The translations under genes were made by a program, and so were the position numbers. Positions 41,112 to 52,031 of a stretch of DNA of 64,000 bases are shown one piece after another. The notes under the pieces were generated by a model. The model saw only the letters and a list, made by a program, of their open reading frames with translations. It was not told the DNA's origin and searched no databases. Source of the stretch: Chlamydoabsidia padenii (Eukaryota > Mucoromycota > Mucoromycetes > Mucorales > Cunninghamellaceae); NCBI GenBank assembly GCA_025330725.1, contig JAIWND010000004.1, positions 620,001 to 684,000 on the forward strand, in the 5' to 3' direction. Each line of letters opens with the position of its first letter. Position 1 is the stretch's first letter.

Positions 41112-43212
41112 ATGGATTCAGCGCCAAAGTCAACGGTAAGACAATAAAGACAAGTAAGAAAAGAAACATTAACAAACTGACCATTATTCATGTTGTATCT
41201 TTAGCCTCTCCATATTCCTCAATCTGGCAGTCGCGGTATGGGCATCGCCGGCTCACCTAGCATGGGCCAACCCATGAGCTCTTCTTACGAAAATCAATGG
41301 CTACTCAGTGACGACAAGAAAACACCAGGACATCGAAAAAGCATAGCGGAAGACACCAAACCCAAACTAGACACCTCTACATTACCCAACAACAATTCTT
41401 CACCATCGGGGGCTCCTATCCGAAAAAGTCAAAAGAACATGACCAAAGCCGAACGTCGAGCCTTACAAGAACAACAACGCTTGGAGAAAGAACGTCGTGT
41501 GGCGGCCGGTTTACCCAAGAATGCGAAAAAGGCTGCCGAATTACTGGAAAAACAACCTAGCAGCAAACCATCAACACCAAAAATGCCACCTTCTACACCA
41601 ACAACAGCCGCCGGTGACGATAATAGTAATTCTTCTACAAACAAAAAAGCAGCACTTCAAAAGGCCGCCCAAAGGAATCAAGTACCTTGGCTTTTGCATT
41701 TGGACGCACCTAAGCGACCGGATACTGCGGGATCTTACAAGGACTTGCACCCTGCTGTCAAGACGTTGGCTTTATACTTCTCTGAATACAAGATCGTGGG
41801 CTCTAATGCTAGATGTGTGGCCATGCTGGAAACATTCTCAAAGGTATCTATCTATATAGGAAAGGGGGTTGGTGGTGATTGGGATTAATAGTAGACCATG
41901 TATAACTAAGCTCTTTCTCTTTCTGTCTTTTAAATATATAGGTGATTGAAGAACATCGTCCTCCTTCTGATGCTACCTTCTCAAGACATATTCAAAAACA
42001 CTTGGACCCACATATTGCTTACCTCTTGGCAACTAGACCCATGTCTCTCAGTATGCGTGAATGTATCCGATGGCTCAAGAAAGAAATGTCCGACATTGTA
42101 GAAGAAGATCCTCCTCTGGCTGACAATGATGCACGACACCGACTGATGGAACGTATTGAACACTTTATCCGAGAAAGAATCACCATGGCTGATCAACTTA
42201 TTGTACAAAATGGATTGCAGAAGATCAATGATGGTGAAGTGATCTTGACTTTTGGGAAATCATCCGTGGTGGAAAGTCTATTGTTGGCTACGAAGAAAAA
42301 GGGGATTGACTTTAAGGTGATTGTTGTCGATAGTCGTCCCCTCTTTGAAGGTAAATTTATATGAAAGCAAGTGATCATGGAACTAATGGCTTCTTTTTAT
42401 ATTTTATTTTATGTAGGCAAACATTTATTACGAAGATTGGCGGCGGCTGGGATTGATTGCTCTTATCATTTATTGTCCAGTGTTTATGTGGCCTTATCCT
42501 CGGTGACAAAAGTGATCATGGGTGCTCATGCCTTACTGAACAATGGCGCTGTTTATTCTCGTGTGGGTACTTCTTTGGTGGCAATGGCAGCCAGTGATAA
42601 ACAGGTAAGTCAATACAAAGACACACACCAACAAGATGATAAACTCTTCTTTCTTCTTTTTATGTAGATCCCTGTGATGATTTGCTGTGAAACATACAAG
42701 TTTGTTAATCGCACTCAAGTAGATTCTTTTGTTATGAATGAAATTGGTAAGAAAAAAAAAAAAGAAAAATCCATTCATTTCCATCATTATTAAATCTCTT
42801 TCGTTTTATCATTAGGTAATCCGGATGATTTGGTGAACACAAAGGCCAAATTCAACTCCCATCATCAAGGCCATCCCAACCCTACCACCTCGGCTTTAGA
42901 AAACTGGCGTGAACAACCTAATCTCAGACTGCTGAATCTCCTCTACGATGTCACTCCTTCAAAGTATATCACTCTGGTTGTTACCGAAGTGGGTCTCATC
43001 CCTTGTACCTCTGCTCCTGTGGTAAGTATACTTAAATTGAGGAATCATGACAATACTTTTTACTAATAACTGTTTTGTTTCTATGACAATAGATTTGGCG
43101 TGAATATAAGTAAGTGATAACCCCTCATCCCCATGAAATCATATTATTGACTCACTCTTACCTTTTTATTGCTGTGTTGTATAGTGAGGAATTTGGCAAA
43201 CGGGACAAATAG
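41112..43212 (+). CDS. GCD2: Translation initiation factor eIF2B subunit delta (GCD2)
   Basis: Eight exons, 41112-41135, 41205-41843, 41942-42350, 42417-42604, 42668-42746, 42816-43021, 43093-43109 and 43185-43212, give 529 residues. The N-terminal ~150 residues are Lys/Pro/Ser-rich with a helical Ala/Arg/Glu segment ([18 protein letters not shown]). The C-terminal eIF2B alpha/beta/delta regulatory domain includes [34 protein letters not shown] and [21 protein letters not shown]. The final [14 protein letters not shown] is close to the family end. The delta subunit is part of the regulatory core that senses phosphorylated eIF2 in the exchange factor complex. The 17-nt exon 7 is a genuine micro-exon: without it the frame breaks. 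Confidence 0.95.
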
Positions 43213-43413
43213 GATGGAACATCGATTTAGTTTAGTAGTAATTTATAATCAATGATATCAATATAGTTTAGATAGGGTGTAGAAAAAAAAGGGGTTTTTT
43301 TGTTTGTTGGCTTTGTTTTGGATAAAAGGAATAAAGTAATGTATTTAATATATAAATTGGTTTAATGACATGTTTGCATAATGGTGGTGTGTCATGGAAA
43401 CAGACACGCTGGT

Positions 43414-43426
43414 GGCGGGAATTCAA
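43414..43426 (+). promoter_or_regulatory. Recurrent motif upstream of the VPS68/TMEM50-like gene
   Basis: GGCGGGAATTCAA, ~92 bp before the ATG at 43518. Confidence 0.6.
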
Positions 43427-43517
43427 TTTGGATAGCGGGGGGAGGTAGAAACAAAAAATGACCGATTTTTGAAATTTACCATTGTCTCTTTTTCCTTCAC
43501 TCAATTGAATACAACGA

Positions 43518-44400
43518 ATGCAATCTCTTTACGACGATGAACCACGATCTATATTTGTCATAAAGAATCCCTTCACGTTTCTATCCCATAAAGGACGACA
43601 AATAGGATCCTATTTGGCTGGTGGACTGGTAAAAACTAATGGTGAAAAGTGTATTGATTCCAAACTCATCCTTTATATCAAATACAGGTGGCGATTGGCT
43701 GGTGGGTCTTTCTTGATGCAGTTATACAATCTTCAACATCATTGGAGTCTAACCCGGTTAGTATGGGCTTTGAAGATTGGTTCTCAGGGATTCTATCCAC
43801 TTTGGGTATGATTGTGTAAGTGAAAAGCGCACTGGTAACAACAACAAAAAACAGACACTGAAACTAACTCTACCATTTTATTTCATTTAGAATCAATCTT
43901 ATTGACAAGTCTCGATTACAAGGCGAAGCATTCTCTTATGCGGGAAGTGATTTGGTATGGAAAGCAAGGCTCTTTTTGTTTGTTGGATTTGCTCTCTTAG
44001 GGTTTGGATTTGCTGGATCATGCGTAAGTTACTGATAAAAACAAAAGGAACAAGAGGATGTTAACACTGTCATTTGATCCTCCCTTGGCTTAACAATAGA
44101 GTGTAATGATTATCAAGTATATGGTACGTCATGATGGCAAAGACATCTATTACGGCATAGCTCAAGTGATTCAATGTGGTTTGATCATGCTAAGGTAAGG
44201 AAGGACTGGATACAATCAATTGGGTCTTTACTCATCAACTTTTGTGTGATTCCCTCTTGTTACAGTACGGTTGTGCTTTGGGTGGCTCAAGGATCTCAGG
44301 AGGTAATGTAGATTGGTATGGTATAGAATGGAATGGATTTATGACCAGCTTTTTTTTTTTTTAATACAAATAGGAATACGAATACAACCTGCGGATCTAG
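43518..44400 (+). CDS. VPS68/TMEM50-family membrane protein
   Basis: Six exons, 43518-43628, 43688-43815, 43891-44023, 44100-44194, 44266-44302 and 44374-44400, give 176 residues. Four hydrophobic segments are visible; VAIGWWVFLDAVIQSS in the first loop-helix and LVWKARLFLFVGFALLGFGF are typical of TMEM50/Vps68. In yeast Vps68 works with Vps55 in endosome-to-vacuole sorting, so a late-endosomal membrane role is the likely function. The short C-terminus EYEYNLRI is cytosolic by prediction. Confidence 0.88.
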
Positions 44401-45045
44401 TATATAGAATAGTAGAAATAGTAGCATACCCTCTCTAACTACCTCCCCCGCCTCTCTCTCTCTCTTTTGTTTTATTTGATACTTATGAATAATAAAAACT
44501 ACTATTGACTATGTATGAATGTTTGATTATGCAAAGGTGGTCTATGACACGTGATTAAATGTGTGTATTAATGGGTTGTTACTATATAAAAATGTAGGTC
44601 AAAGTAGATTGAGGGAACTTGTGACAAGTAGACCACATCTTGAAAGATCATGGCCAAATGGATCAGGATATTACATGCTGGCTCTATCAAACAAGGAATT
44701 GTCTTTATCTTAACAATAATAAAAAGGTTGCCAGTCAAGTCCCTTTATAGAAATACAAGATTACTCTTGAGAGGACTGATCATGAAGCTTAAAACAATGA
44801 AGTGGAGTAATGTCGTTCAACTGCCGCACTTTGGATTCCGTGTTACATTGGGTTCCTTTAATTTTCAAATTCCGACATTTTTCTTTGATTCAAAATCCAT
44901 TTTCTCCCTCCTTTTTTTCTTCTTCTTCCTCTTTCTTTTTTAATCCTCTTCATATATACAAATACGGACATTGCAGTAACAACAACGATTCTTTACCAAT
45001 ACTTTACCTCCACCAACAACAGCAACAAACAATTCACTATCATCA
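44401..45045. other. Spacer and leader of the RasGAP gene
   Basis: Carries the 3' end of the VPS68-like gene (CT-rich, AATAAA-like at ~44491) and a motif copy TTTTCAAATTCCGAC (44862-44876) followed by a pyrimidine-rich leader. The short open frames here are not convincing. Confidence 0.5.
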
Positions 45046-46995
45046 ATGGCCGATCGACGAAGTGGCATGGTTCAATCGTTTGGCTACCCACAAAATGGCT
45101 CCATTGTCAGTCGTGCGGTCGCTGCTGCAGCTGCCAATAATCATCACTCTACTCGACGTGGTGGTCGTAGCTCAAAACGGTATTCTGTGTCTGCTTTTTA
45201 CTCAATGGCGGCTGAACAAGACGTAGAAGTAGAAGACGATTTGGCCAAAGGTAAAAGAAAACTCTTGCTCGTGTATTGTATTATTAACCTTTTATTTTGG
45301 CGGTTGTGGTTTTTAATGTTGTAATTTAGCTCAACGGGATCTTCGCTCACTCAAGACAATGATCTCCTCACAATCCAAGAACAATTTTATGCGCGAACGG
45401 GATGTGCGGTTCCTTGATTCTCGTATTGGTCTATTGATCCAAAGTCGGATGGCTCTTGATGAAGTAAGTTGGTATATAGGCAAGAAGGTGTTATTTGATA
45501 CTAATATTTTTTATTATTACTTGTTTAGCAAAACGAAGTCGCCTCTCGGTTGGAAGAACAAGACGATGACAGTGATGACCATTATCCTGATGACCGAAAA
45601 ATGCAACAATATGGTAACCTCTTTTATCTATTACAAAGCGAACCTCGATACATGGCAACTCTCTGTCGGTTGGTGACTCTGTCTGAAATTGATACTCTAC
45701 TACAAACCATCATGTTTACTCTTTATGGTAATCAATATGAAAGCCGGGAAGAACATTTGCTATTGACGATGTTTCAGGTAAGAAAAGAAGAAGAAGAAAA
45801 GAGAATACTTGACTAAACTTTTTGATTATCCTTATTTAGAATGTATTATCATGGCAATTTGAAACAACCACGGAATTCACATCACTCTTACGCGCCAATA
45901 CCCCTGTGTCTCGTATGATGACAACATATACTCGTCGTGGCCCTGGACAATCTTATCTGAAATCTGTTCTGGCTGACAAGATCAATGATTTAATCGAACA
46001 AAAGGAACTCAATCTACAAATCAACCCCTTGAAGGTAAGTTTGACAACAAAATGGAATCACTTGCTAACTGTTGATTGATTCTCATAGGTATATGAAGAA
46101 ATGGTACAAACGATGGAAAGAGAACAGGGCGAACTTCCTTCAGATGTCCCACGTAGCATCACGGCGGAAGCAGCATCCAGTCATCCTCAAGTACAAGCTA
46201 TTATTCAACCACGACTCAGTGCACTGATGGAAATCGCCAACTCTTTTCTATTCACTGTCATCAAATCACTGAATCAAGTCCCATATGGTATCCGATGGAT
46301 TTGTAAACAGATTCGATCCTTGACAAAACGAAAATACCCAGACGCTACAGATCAAGCCATCTCTACTCTGATTGGTAGTTTCTTCTTTTTACGGTTTGTG
46401 AATCCTGCTATTGTGACACCCCAAGCTTATATGCTTATTGACAGTGTGCCTGGCACTCACCCTCGCATCACTTTGACTTTGGTAATGAAAAATAAAAACA
46501 ACAATATTAACAACAGTAGACTAACTATATTAATTCTTTAGATTGCCAAGATGATTCAAAACCTTGCGAACAAACCTACTTACGCCAAAGAAACATATAT
46601 GATTCCAACCAACCCATTTGTCGAACGCAACAAACGACGCACCAACCAATTCCTCAACGACTTGTGTGAAGTAAGTGATTTTTATGAATCGCTTGAAATG
46701 GATCAGTACATGGCTTTGTCGAAAAAGGATATCATGATCAACATTACACCAAACGAAATCTACAACACACAGTCCTTATTACAGCAGCATTTGGATATTC
46801 TTGCACCAAAATCGGCAGATCATTTACGCGTGTTGACTTTAGAATTGGGTCAAGCACCAGCACAAGTCCCTCGAAAAGAAAATAAAGCAATTGAATTACC
46901 ATTATTCAGTCGTTGGGAAATGCCAATCCAAGGTAATGAATATATATAAGGGACATGGGGTTGGGGCTGCATACATCCAATTATTAATCCCCTCT

Positions 46996-47029
<34 letters not shown>

Positions 47030-48027
47030 TCTGTAATATACATAGATTTAACGATGACGCTCATGTCGGACAACAACATTACACAAAACGACATTCTGTA
47101 TATGGAGGCCAAAGCGATCTTTGTACAAATCATACGATCTTTACCTGGATTATCACGACCTCCATTGAAACTACATCTGATTGCTGAAACGGCTGGTACC
47201 GCGAAGGATGCTCAATTGGTGCGCAAAGGGATCAAGGTCAAGGAAATGCTGCGGGAATTGGAGGTTGCCGGGGTGATTGATCAGGTGGACGGACATCGAC
47301 TGTTGGTGGAAGAAATCACCCATGAACTAGCACATCTTGGTGATCTCAAGGTTAAGGTGATGGAAGAACTCGAATCGCTAAAAAGTGTCTACAAAACCAT
47401 CCAGGATCACAACAACTACTTGATGAGCCAACTCGAAAGCTACAAGGCGTATCTCCAGAACGTGCGGATCCAAAGTGGTGGTGGTGGGGCCAAGGCGAAC
47501 AAGAAACAGGTCGGCTTGGGTGTCGAAGTCGTGGATGGCAAGGCGAAGAAATCAACAGGAAGCACCAAGGCCCATATACAGGGACCTTTCAAATTCACTC
47601 ATCAACAACTGGAACGGGACGGGATCATCGCCGAAACTGAAGTACCTGAAGCTCGACGAAACAACATCTATGTCACCATTACTTCTCCTATTCCTGGCAC
47701 TTTTATTATTGAACTGCATTATCGAGGACGAGATAAAGCTATTCTCGAAATTGATTTGAAATTAGATGATTTACTGGAAAAGGTAATAACTACAGGATAC
47801 AATCAGGATCTAATGCGTCTTGTTTTATACATATACATAGCAACAAGATCAAGTCCAACTGCTGGATTTGGATTATATCAAGCTTCATGTCAACAAAACA
47901 CTTCATCTGTTAACAAAAACCTTCATGTCTAAAAACAAGTAAGTATTGTTAAAATGTATTATTCATTGACTAAATCGGTGATCTTCTTTTTATTTTATTT
48001 TATTGTAGGACTGGATTCTTCTCATAA
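45046..48027 (+). CDS. IQGAP-related Ras GTPase-activating protein (Gap1/Sar1 type)
   Basis: Nine exons, 45046-45250, 45330-45463, 45529-45777, 45840-46034, 46089-46481, 46542-46932, 47046-47782, 47841-47938 and 48009-48027, give 806 residues. The GAP domain has the arginine-finger region [20 protein letters not shown] (Arg near 214) and the FLR motif in [14 protein letters not shown] (near 360), both present in active RasGAPs. The C-terminal RasGAP_C domain runs from [20 protein letters not shown] to a coiled coil ([20 protein letters not shown]) and [20 protein letters not shown]. There is no calponin-homology or IQ region, so it resembles the short S. pombe Gap1 and Dictyostelium DGAP1 group rather than full IQGAP. 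Likely role: turning off Ras at the membrane. Confidence 0.92.
47001..47028. repeat. Poly(T) tract, ~28 nt, in intron 6 of the RasGAP gene
   Basis: Pure T run within the intron spanning 46933-47045, some distance before its CATAG acceptor. Confidence 0.95.
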
Positions 48028-49164
48028 TTTGACCATTTTGTGGATCATACTGTAGCACCATTTTCTCCCTTCCTCCCTTTTATCTTTTATATTGTTGTCT
48101 TAATCCATTTATTACTCTAGTCTCACAACCCTTACCTATTTATATTCATTCATATTACTTTTTACATATGTTTATGCAGTTATTCTCCTCATGTCTTCTT
48201 ATGTATAATAAACGTAGGAGCTGTTTTACTCTGAAATACAATCTACCTTAGTTGACCAAATATAAATCATGTATTACTGTTGTTGTTATTTGATGTGGAA
48301 GTAGAGGTAAAAAAAAAATGATAGAGTACTGTAACCATTCTCGGTCTCTGTTCTGTCCTTTTGATTCGTCTATGAGCGACTGATTTACGTTGCAGTCGAC
48401 GCTTTCCATGCATGAATCGGGATTTGAAAATCAAAAATCCGTCCATGGAAGTAAAGCTATTCACTAATGCATAGGCGATGAAAGTATCTATGTCATATAA
48501 TACAAGTACACAAATGGTGAAAATAACGACAATAGTAGTTGACTGTAATAGCAGATCGTTTTATAATAAAGACCTTTTACCACAATTTAAAGACCATAAA
48601 TACAAAACAGAGACATTCAAGTCTATGTAAATAAGCTTCTTTTTTTTTTTTTGGTTCGTTTTTTTATGTAATAAGGATGATGACGAATATAATGATCTAT
48701 AAAACCAAATAGAGGGGACCACACACAGTCAGTGTTACCAGTGCATTTACCTATCCACGATCTCGCATCCACCGCCAAACACCATTGATTCGGAAAATTC
48801 CGTCATGGCCAAGTTATCAAAAGGGCATGACAGTAAGGAGAATCAACCCAAACGTTATATATTAGGGGAGCATCCTATCTAGCAAAGTAGGAACCCGTTA
48901 TGATTTGGAGCCGATGTTTCAAAAATGCATATTTAAACCCCGTCCTCGTCTCTTGTTGAAACCTGGAAAACGGGAAATGATGTCCCCTTTTTTTTTTTCT
49001 TTTTTTTGTGTTTAGCCTATGTGAAAAGTCAATTGGTTCACTCACTTTATACCACCTTTTGATAAAAGAATGTATGTGGTTTTGTCTTTATGTCCTCAAT
49101 TTGACAAATCGTTCAAACGGTGGCACGTTTCAAACGCCGACAGTGGTGGAAGTAACAAATCCCG

Positions 49165-49197
<33 letters not shown>

Positions 49198-49672
49198 GGT
49201 TGGTTTCCTTTTCTTTCCACTCCACTTTTTTTTTTTCTCTCTCTCTCCCTGCAATCATAATCAACAGTATTATCACCGATTGACGACACAGTTTACCCTT
49301 TATGGAGTGGATCGTGGAACCTAACTTTCTTCTTTGGTGTATGAAGAAACGGAACGAAAGCATTCAGCAACAACACACAATAAGGTCGATTTGTCTATGG
49401 GTGTCAACTTGGAATCAAGAAGGGGCATGAACTTTGACAACTACACTAACTGTATACAAGTCAAGTAATCTGATTCGCAAACAACGAACATTGTCTATTA
49501 TGGGTGTGAACTCACAAATAACTCTTCCAACGTAATTACTGTCTCTCTTCATGTCCCTGGCTGGTGTGCTTATGAATTGGTTCTCTTTTGGCTTGAACTC
49601 TACTAGGTAAGAATGGAGTTCTTTACTTCATAAAGTGTAATATGCTAAAGTAAGCTAATTCCTTTATTTACA
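48028..49672. other. Gene-poor spacer, 1.6 kb
   Basis: Contains the 3' end of the RasGAP gene, motif copies at 48417-48430, 48931-48942 and 49154-49164, and an A29 run at 49166-49194. I see no coding region I can support. Confidence 0.5.
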
Positions 49673-49804
49673 CTACAATGTTTTGGCTGGAAATGGCTTC
49701 TTGATCATCAACTGTGTGGTCAAGGCTTGCAATCTTGTATAAAGGTATCCAAAACCAGCGGCTGTCATCCGATTGGATACCACAATCCTTGGACGTTTTG
49801 ACAT
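49673..49804 (-). CDS. Short bL33m-like mitochondrial ribosomal protein
   Basis: A 43-codon frame on the minus strand: MSKRPRIVVSNRMTAAGFGY followed by LYTRLQALTTQLMIKKPFPA and KTL, then stop. The pattern K-R-x-R-I-V-V-x-x-R-x-x-x-A-G-x-G-Y-x-Y-T matches the start of bacterial and mitochondrial L33 (bL33m). The C-terminal half, where L33 normally has YDPVVKxxVLF, is weaker (KKPFPAKTL). A clean CTGTAG acceptor lies three bases before the ATG, so a non-coding 5' exon is likely. It would be a protein of the mitochondrial large subunit. Length is below the ~55 residues usual for bL33m. Confidence 0.55.
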   Translation of the reverse strand: MSKRPRIVVSNRMTAAGFGYLYTRLQALTTQLMIKKPFPAKTL

Positions 49805-50376
49805 AATCTACAGCAAAGACAACATGATATTAGCACTGGGCTAGGTGGATCTCTTCTCTTTTAGAACACTTTACTCTTTGGGCGGTGATATTTGGTCTTT
49901 CTCGCTTGTCCTGACTGTGGTAGAAATGATCATATTGCAATCTGGTATCCAGGATGATAGACTTCCTTTTGTCTAATATTCATTTAGAACGATAGTCCTC
50001 ACGTCAGCTACGGTAGTCTTAGCAGGTAATTAACATTCAAGAGCAGGAAAACAGAAATACTAATCAATGGTTACCTTCTTTTTTTGGGGGGGTGGCAACG
50101 GATTCATCAAACGAATGGCTTGACTAATCTCTTGCTATCCATACATTCTATAGGATTCAACTCGAAAATGCATCAACAACGCGGACGAAGTAAACGATGG
50201 TATATTAGTGACGGGGCAAGATTTTATGACAAACAATGATATCTCAACAACTACAGTAATGGCGATGAATTCTTTGGAGTTACTCGACGATCAACCTTGA
50301 TTAGTATATTAAAATAGCTGCATAATTTATATTAGTTTTATAATAAAAGGGTTTTATTGATGAATTATTGTATTAT
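49805..50376. other. Spacer with possible 5' exon(s) of the bL33m-like gene
   Basis: No coding region that I can join in phase to the bL33m-like frame. Open stretches here are short. Low confidence that it is only UTR and spacer. Confidence 0.4.
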
Positions 50377-51455
50377 CTAATGTAAAGGGATCCAGTCTCT
50401 TGGGTTTTTTAAAACAGCTTCCAACTCTTCTTGTTTGGAATTTGGTTTGACTTTATACATATATTCCCAACGAGCAGTCAAGGGCAGCGTCATCATGATG
50501 GATTCCACGCGAGCACAAGGTGTCTGCAGACCAAACCGAGTACCACGATCCCAAATCAAGTTGAATTCCACATAACGGCCACGACGAATCTGCTGCCATT
50601 CCACCATGTCTTCTGTATACGGCATGGCATGACGCTTTTCCAAAATAGGAACATAGGATGGCAAGAATTGATCCCCAAGGGCACGCACCAAAGTGAACAG
50701 ATCCTCGGCGGGCTTACAATCCAGATCGTCAAAGAACACACCACCGATCCCACGTGTTTCACCACGATGAGCATTATAAAAGTACTTGTCGCATTGCATC
50801 TTGAACTGGCTATAGAAATCCGGATCGACGGTATCACATGCTTGCTTGTAAACGGAATGGAAATGCACACAGTCTTCCTCGAACAAAAAACACGGAGTGA
50901 GATCCGCACCTCCGCCGAACCACCAGATCAAAGGGGCTCCCGTGTCAGGGTCGAATACTTCAAAATACCTATAGTTGAGATGGACCGTAGGAGCATTAGG
51001 GTTTTTGGCATGCATCACTTGAGAGATCCCTGTGACAAAAAAGGGAAGATCATCACGGTCAGGTAGGGTTTTTCCTCGGTCTTGTCGCATTTGATGGGCC
51101 GCCTCTTTGGATAATTGACTATAGACCACCGACACCGCCACACCAGCTTTTTCCATCACATTGCCATCTTGGATCACACACGTTATTCCTTCCCCACCAT
51201 GGTCAGGTCGTTCCCATGTCGTGCGTTCAAACCTTTTGCCATCCACTTTTTCAATCCCCGCCACAATCCGGTTTTGTAAATCCTTCACATAGGCTTCCAT
51301 ACGAAGTCGCATAGGTGCATCGTCTTGAATTGGGCCTTTGGATCGCTATGCATCAACCTTGGGTGAGTGATTATTTGTGTAGCACTTTTTTTTTTTTTTT
51401 CCAAGTCACTTACCAAAAGCTGATCTTGTTCATATACTGGAAGCTTAGATGCCAT
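50377..51455 (-). CDS. HEM13: Coproporphyrinogen III oxidase
   Basis: Two exons, 51455-51414 and 51345-50377, give 336 residues. Family landmarks are the N-terminal MRLRMEAYVKDLQNRIV, RPDHGGEGITCVIQDGNV, PTVHLNYRYFEVF, LIWWFGGGADLTPCFLFEED, YFYNAHRGETRGIGGVFFDD and the FNLIWDRGTRFGLQTPCARV end region. It is the oxygen-dependent enzyme that turns coproporphyrinogen III into protoporphyrinogen IX in haem synthesis. There is no mitochondrial presequence (it starts MASKLPVYEQDQLL), consistent with the cytosolic fungal enzyme. In yeast it is induced when oxygen or haem is low; no such site is identified here. Confidence 0.97.
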
Positions 51456-52031
51456 GATGTTGTTATGTATATATTTATGTTCAATGAAGAAAAAAAAAAG
51501 AGAAGGTAGCAGCTGTTCCTTTTTTTCTTTTTATTATGAATCTATCAAGAAAAAAAAAATGACCTGATTTGATTTTTGAATACCGCCTGTTTGTCTCTCA
51601 TACGTTGGAAAATAACATGATTTTCGGTATCGCCGGTGATACATAATCCCCTGTCCTATTTCCTTTCAGTCATCACCAACCCAACTTCTGTCAGCATATA
51701 CCCAACAATGCAAGATTACTTTCACATACCTCATGATAAAGCGCATCGTCTTTGGCGGGATTTAAATCCCATCATGCAACCGGATGCTAATTAAAATCCC
51801 GACCACATCAGGCAAATCACTTTTGCATAGAATAATCAATGTGTACATTTGAGGATATGAGTTTGATCTCGACTAGATAAGAACAAAAGTAAGACCGAGT
51901 TTATCTAAAAGAATGTTTTTATTTTGATAGTTCAATTGTGTGTTTTATAATTAATTAATTAACAATGGAGTGGATGGAATAATATATAATAATACAGTTA
52001 CTAAAGGTAAAAAGAGTAGGGATAAAGATGA
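51456..52031. other. HEM13 upstream / PHO89 downstream spacer
   Basis: Contains the palindromic motif copy GGCGGGATTTAAATCCC (51754-51770), a neighbouring TTAAAATCCCG (51791-51801) and T/A-rich tracts. No gene seen. Confidence 0.6.
51754..51770. promoter_or_regulatory. Palindromic double copy of the recurrent motif
   Basis: GGCGGGATTTAAATCCC contains GGGATTTAAATCCC, a perfect 14-bp inverted repeat made of two half-copies sharing TTTAAA. It lies ~300 bp upstream of HEM13. A further single copy follows at 51791-51801. Confidence 0.55.

Noticed and set aside
43268..43504. Minus-strand 78-codon frame between eIF2B delta and the VPS68-like gene
   Set aside because: It spans the VPS68-like promoter motif and reads as Lys/Phe/Pro-rich background; no coding features.
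48267..48464. 65-codon minus-strand frame after the RasGAP gene
   Set aside because: Basic, low-complexity translation ending in an Asn/Ser repeat, with no start context or homologue.
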